This document shows, piece after piece, positions 26,023 to 29,364 of a stretch of 29,364 nucleotides of DNA. A program made the position numbers and the translations under genes. The DNA is taken from assembly GCA_947260045.1 (NCBI GenBank), contig CAMYOP010000001.1, forward strand, positions 1-29,364, written 5' to 3'. Each line of letters begins with the position of its first letter. Within the stretch, counting starts at the first letter, position 1. The notes under the pieces were generated by a model. It did no database searches and was not told the origin of the DNA. It saw nothing but the letters and a program-made list of their open reading frames with translations. Source of the DNA: an uncultured Desulfobulbaceae bacterium. GTDB lineage: Bacteria > Desulfobacterota > Desulfobulbia > Desulfobulbales > Desulfobulbaceae.

Positions 26023-26388
26023 TCAAGGAGGCAAATTCAATTCTTTTGTGAGAAATTCCCAAGCATAGTCAATGGCTTCTTTTTTGAAATAATCTCCAAA
26101 GGAAAAGTTGCCAAGCATTTCAAAAAAGGTATGGTGCCTGGCGGTGTAGCCCACATTTTCCAAGTCATTATGCTTGCCGCCCGCTCGTACGCAGCGCTGA
26201 CAGGTAACTGCACGGCTATAGTCACGTTGTTCCTCCCCCATAAACAGCCGTTTGAACTGAACCATACCCGCGTTTGTGAAAAGCAGGGTTGGATCATCGT
26301 GAGGGACTAATGATGAACTATCCTGGGCACTATGCCCCTTGTTTGCAAAATATTCTATAAAACGTCTTCGAACTTCGTTACCAGTCAT
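26023..26388 (-). pseudogene. alaS: Alanyl-tRNA synthetase, N-terminal part (gene disrupted by frameshift)
   Basis: These 121 residues are the start of the AlaRS catalytic domain: MTGNEVRRRFIEYFANKGHS, then TLLFTNAGMVQFKRLFMG, CQRCVRAGGKHNDLENVG, and motif 2 region HHTFFEMLGNFSFGDYFKKEA. The frame stops at a TGA right after NLPP. The next expected family segment (roughly 'LWVTVYEDDDEAYDIW', about 20-25 residues) is missing, and the following conserved RIVRLGEEENFW appears in a different frame. The ATG at 26388 has only a weak purine-rich leader. It follows the isochorismatase gene by 105 nt on the same strand. Confidence 0.9.
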
Positions 26389-26475
26389 TATTCTTTTTCA
26401 AGTGTTTGTTTTTAATGAGTACGCCCGACTCAATTCGTTTAGTAATTTTTTATTTTAGCGGCGTATGTAAAGTGC

Positions 26476-26498
26476 AATAAGCCCTGCCGAAGCTTATT
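26476..26498 (-). terminator. Weak stem-loop at the end of the isochorismatase gene
   Basis: AATAAGC (26476-26482) and GCTTATT (26492-26498) are exact inverted repeats of 7 bp around a 9-nt loop, overlapping the isochorismatase stop codon. No clear U-run follows on the minus strand, so termination would be partial at best. Confidence 0.3.
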
Positions 26499-27057
26499 TG
26501 AGAAAAGGGAGCATGGCTTTAAATTCCTTAGTCCCTGCCTCTTGCAATAATTCATAAATTATCATTTCAGCAGGTTTCATGATTGCACCCAGGCCAGCCA
26601 TCCTTTCCTGTCCCATTCTATGGTTTGCAGGAGTTCGCGATGAAATTGCATCAGCAACGACAGTGACACGATACCCTTTTTGCAAGGCACCAATCGCTGT
26701 CTGGTAAATACAGATATGACTCTCCACTCCGCACAGAAGAAGGGTATCCACCGCCTTGGGAAGTTTTTCAAGGAATCCACAAACTTCCTTATTTGCCAAA
26801 CCATTGAAAGTCATTTTATCTGGACAGGGAACCTCCTCCAGCAGACTGGCAAGCTCAGGAACCAGCGGACCTATTCCCTTCTTGTACTGGGTATTTGCCA
26901 GTAAAGGAATATCAAGAATCCTGGCAAGGTTGATCATCAGGCGAGTATTATGCACCACCCGGTCAGCTTCATGGATATGTGCCATTAACTTTTCCTGGGG
27001 ATCAACAACATACAGGCAACACTGTTCAGGTTGCAGAAATGAAGGTTCAATGCTCAT
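26494..27057 (-). CDS. Isochorismatase-family cysteine hydrolase
   Basis: The family hydrolyses amide or ether bonds in small molecules (isochorismate, nicotinamide, N-carbamoyl compounds and others). The 187 residues carry the Asp-Lys-Cys triad: D19 in YVVDPQEKL, K81 in DKMTFNG, and C116 in GVESHICIYQTA. The start ATG at 27057 is well supported by CAGGAGA 6 nt upstream. Overall form is like the YcaC-type stand-alone hydrolases; there are no siderophore or NAD-salvage genes beside it, so the substrate is unknown. Its 5' region carries two copies of a TTTCCTGAAA palindrome. Confidence 0.9.
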   Translation of the reverse strand: MSIEPSFLQPEQCCLYVVDPQEKLMAHIHEADRVVHNTRLMINLARILDIPLLANTQYKKGIGPLVPELASLLEEVPCPDKMTFNGLANKEVCGFLEKLPKAVDTLLLCGVESHICIYQTAIGALQKGYRVTVVADAISSRTPANHRMGQERMAGLGAIMKPAEMIIYELLQEAGTKEFKAMLPFLK

Positions 27058-27505
27058 ATATATCTCCTGGTTAAATCAGAAAAAATCAGAATCTTTCCTG
27101 AAAGCACCAATAGAAAGGAACTTTTTTAATTTCCTGAAATAATTAATAACTGAAAATGACTAAAAGATTTACGTCTCACAGAGCGATTTTCATAAGATAT
27201 GCTATACATTAATACATGTTTTAGCAGACAACAAGCCAAGCACTCTACTACAAAATGAACAGTAAGTTATAAATTTTTAGTGAGACTACGGGAATTTTGC
27301 AACAGAAAAAAATCAAATACAATGCTCACCATCTTATATTTTCACAATAAACGGCTCTTCTCCAGAGTATTCTCTGGTTCAACTCATTTTTAATTTCGCT
27401 CTTAGCGCTTTGTTTTCAATATGCTATATTTAATGATCATGGCAATATATACTCAAACCTTCGACTCCCTGTATTTGTCTACTTATTAAATCAAGAGGTC
27501 TTCAC
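27058..27505. other. Divergent intergenic region (isochorismatase / signalling protein)
   Basis: This 448-nt AT-rich gap separates two divergent genes and must hold both promoters. Apart from the two palindromic boxes near its left end, I see no convincing -35/-10 pair, no RNA gene and no coding frame with a ribosome site. Confidence 0.5.
27094..27139. repeat. Two palindromic TTTCCTGAAA boxes upstream of the isochorismatase gene
   Basis: TTTCCTGAAA occurs at 27094-27103 and 27130-27139, exactly 36 nt apart, just upstream of the minus-strand gene. Each is an inverted repeat (TTTC, two-base centre, GAAA); the second extends to ATTTCCTGAAAT. This layout suits a dimeric regulator, but no family can be named. 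Confidence 0.4.
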
Positions 27506-29364
27506 ATGGCTCTGGCTGACACAGCAAACAAGCAACATGTTCAATATGATTCCATTGACAAATATCTTGAGAATACCCTGCCCTTCAGCAATCTAAACGA
27601 AGCCATTCGCCAAAGTCTTGCCAAACACTGTACAATGGAATTTTTCCCACGAGGAACAACACTGCTGAAAGCTGATGAAACTGAGCTCTCGCATCTGTAT
27701 CTTATCCAACAGGGAGGAGTTAAATCCTATATAGTAGATGACGAGGGCGATGTTACCCTGAAGGATTTCAGAGGCCCAGGCGCATCGATTGGTGCCCTTG
27801 GTATCATTCATGGCAGGGTGGCAAATCTGAATATCGAGACGGTGGAAGATACTTTTTGCTACCTGCTTCCCCGTCAAGACTTCTTACGATTAATTGAGAA
27901 AAATCAAAGTGTCGCCCAATATTACCTCGAAGACTTTACCAAAAAGCTTACAGATTCCTTTTACCGTGAGTTACGCTGCCACAAACTTTCACGTCCCAGT
28001 GACGGTGATCTCTCTTTTTTCACCACAAATGCCGGACAAGTTATAAAAAAACTCCATACGGTTTCCTCCACCACCACAATCCAGATGGCAGCTTCCCATA
28101 TGGCCCAAAACCAGATCGGCTGCCTCCTGGTTCACGATGCTGACAACCCAGACGATATAACAGGAATCCTTACAAACCAGGACCTGCGGATCAGAGTGGT
28201 GGCTGCCGGCCAGAACTACCAGGACAAAGTTACATGTGTAATGACAGATAATGTCTACTCTGTTCCCGCAGACACTGCCTGCTTTGATGTCCTTATGAAG
28301 ATGATTGCAACGGGAATTCATCACATGGCCGTTGAAAAAGAAGGAAAAATCGTTGGAATTCTTACCTCTCACGATATCATGCACCTCCAGGGAAATTCCC
28401 CCTACCACCTGTTTAAAGAAATAGCTGCCCAACAGGAAATCAGCGGATTGTACAAACTGGCAAAGAAAAACCCAGAGACCATTTACAGCCTGATCAGAGA
28501 AGGGGCAAAGGCCGGCAACATTACCAGAATGATCGCTATAATTAATGACCATATCCTGGAAAGGCTCCTGAATCTTCTCGAAGAGGAAATGGGGCCACCT
28601 CCTGTCAGTTATTGCTGGCTGCTCATGGGAAGCGAAGGTCGCAGGGAGCAAACTTTTCAAACCGATCAGGATAATGCGATAATTTATGAGGATCCAAAAG
28701 ACGAGGCACAAAAAAAAAATGCCATAGCATATTTTTCTGAATTTGCCCGAAAAGCCATTGATCACCTTGTCCAGTGCGGATACCCTCTCTGCCCTGGTGA
28801 AATTATGGCTGTAAATCCAAAATGGTGCCAACCCTACTCCACCTGGCAGAACTATTTCCACCGATGGATGGCAGCTCCAGAGCCCCAGGAAATTCTTAAT
28901 TCAACCATATTTTTTGATTTTCGCGCAGGCTTTGGCGACCTAACACTGGCCAATAATCTGAGGACATATCTCCAGAAAAACAGCCAAAAAGAGTCCACCT
29001 TTCTCTTTCACATGGCTCAGGAATGTGTGGCGGGCAGAGCACCGCTCTCATTTTTCAGAAATTTCATCGTCAACCCTGATGGCGAGCATCGAGACATGCT
29101 TGATATAAAAAAACAGGGCCTGGTACACATTGTCAACTTTGCCAGATTAATGGCACTAAAAAACGGCTTCAAGGAAACAAATACCCTGGCCCGTCTCAAA
29201 GTGCTTTACGATGAAGGCCACATGACCAGGGATTTATGGTCATCTGCCAGCGAAGCATATGAGTTCCAAATGCAACTACGCCTGATTCACCAGTTGAATC
29301 AAATTGAAGATGGTATTGAACCAGACAACTTTATCGATCCCGCCCGCCTGACAGAACTGGAAAA
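27506..29364 (+). CDS. cNMP-binding/CBS-pair/DUF294 nucleotidyltransferase-like signalling protein, 3' end cut by window
   Basis: The frame is open from the ATG at 27506 to the window end (619 codons seen). AGAGG lies 7 nt before the ATG. Domains in order: a cyclic-nucleotide-binding-like domain (about 20-140), two CBS motifs (about 180-235 and 245-300, with GILTNQDLR and GILTSHDIM ends), a DUF294 GlnD-like nucleotidyltransferase domain with MGSEGRREQTFQTDQDNA (374-391), and the DUF294 C-terminal helical domain, which is incomplete here. Proteins with this order are common in Proteobacteria and are thought to sense nucleotides; they often sit beside DnaQ-type exonucleases or cation/acetate symporters. 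The next gene is outside the window. The acceptor of any nucleotidyl transfer is unknown. Confidence 0.9.
   Translation, partial: MALADTANKQHVQYDSIDKYLENTLPFSNLNEAIRQSLAKHCTMEFFPRGTTLLKADETELSHLYLIQQGGVKSYIVDDEGDVTLKDFRGPGASIGALGIIHGRVANLNIETVEDTFCYLLPRQDFLRLIEKNQSVAQYYLEDFTKKLTDSFYRELRCHKLSRPSDGDLSFFTTNAGQVIKKLHTVSSTTTIQMAASHMAQNQIGCLLVHDADNPDDITGILTNQDLRIRVVAAGQNYQDKVTCVMTDNVYSVPADTACFDVLMKMIATGIHHMAVEKEGKIVGILTSHDIMHLQGNSPYHLFKEIAAQQEISGLYKLAKKNPETIYSLIREGAKAGNITRMIAIINDHILERLLNLLEEEMGPPPVSYCWLLMGSEGRREQTFQTDQDNAIIYEDPKDEAQKKNAIAYFSEFARKAIDHLVQCGYPLCPGEIMAVNPKWCQPYSTWQNYFHRWMAAPEPQEILNSTIFFDFRAGFGDLTLANNLRTYLQKNSQKESTFLFHMAQECVAGRAPLSFFRNFIVNPDGEHRDMLDIKKQGLVHIVNFARLMALKNGFKETNTLARLKVLYDEGHMTRDLWSSASEAYEFQMQLRLIHQLNQIEDGIEPDNFIDPARLTELE

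Noticed and set aside
26010..26030. The TGA in alaS as a selenocysteine codon or programmed readthrough
   Set aside because: The sequence after the TGA in the same frame does not match AlaRS; the homology continues in a different frame after a missing segment, so a frameshift/deletion explains it.
27989..28861. 290-codon minus-strand open frame
   Set aside because: It lies wholly antisense to the CBS/DUF294 gene, which has clear domain motifs and a ribosome site; the antisense translation shows no family character.

Overview
The window is mostly a low-GC (roughly 42-45% by eye) stretch of a Gram-negative, anaerobic-type chromosome. Gene content and protein flavour point to Desulfobacterota, close to the Desulfotalea/Desulfocapsa/Desulforhopalus (Desulfobulbales) group. 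Reasons are the split F1-type atp operon with paired b'/b subunits, the stand-alone GltA/NfnB-like flavoprotein, and the ole plus dedicated fatty-acid-synthesis cluster. No taxon search was possible, so this is inference.

Layout. (1) 1-507: the 3' end of a GC-rich PEP-CTERM protein gene of a different character, abruptly followed by (2) a 5'-truncated mutS; the join near 505-515 looks like a chimeric contig or a recombination point. (3) 2441-4375 (+): a secreted N-acetylmuramoyl-L-alanine amidase (TPR + AMIN + Amidase_3), which meets (4) a convergent GltA-like FeS flavoprotein gene (-) at a bidirectional terminator. (5) 6008-12040 (-): the operon atpF'-atpF-atpH-atpA-atpG-atpD-atpC with a strong terminator. 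(6) 12430-23765 (-): a cluster of eleven genes, in transcription order KAS (FabF-like), ACP, two CrtI/CrtISO-like FAD oxidoreductases, FabG, FabZ, FabI-like reductase, OleA, OleB, OleC, OleD. (7) alaS (-), immediately upstream of the cluster and broken by a frameshift with a small missing segment. (8) An isochorismatase-family hydrolase (-). (9) A divergent cNMP/CBS/DUF294 signalling protein (+) that runs off the window.

How the genes fit together. The main point of interest is region 6. It joins a self-contained type II fatty acid synthase module (condensing enzyme, carrier protein, ketoreductase, dehydratase, enoyl reductase) to two phytoene-desaturase-like flavoproteins and to the complete OleABCD head-to-head condensation pathway. 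By known family functions, OleA joins two acyl chains, OleD reduces the product, OleC closes a beta-lactone and OleB decarboxylates it to a long internal olefin. The upstream genes resemble, from memory, the gene sets proposed for ladderane lipids in anammox bacteria and a related set noted in Desulfotalea. My inference is a locus for a specialised, probably polyunsaturated very-long-chain hydrocarbon made without oxygen. Stem-loops in the three longest gaps around the ACP and flavoprotein genes may tune the level of each cistron. Two points, the 5' join and the broken alaS, suggest assembly problems and need read-level checks before biological reading.
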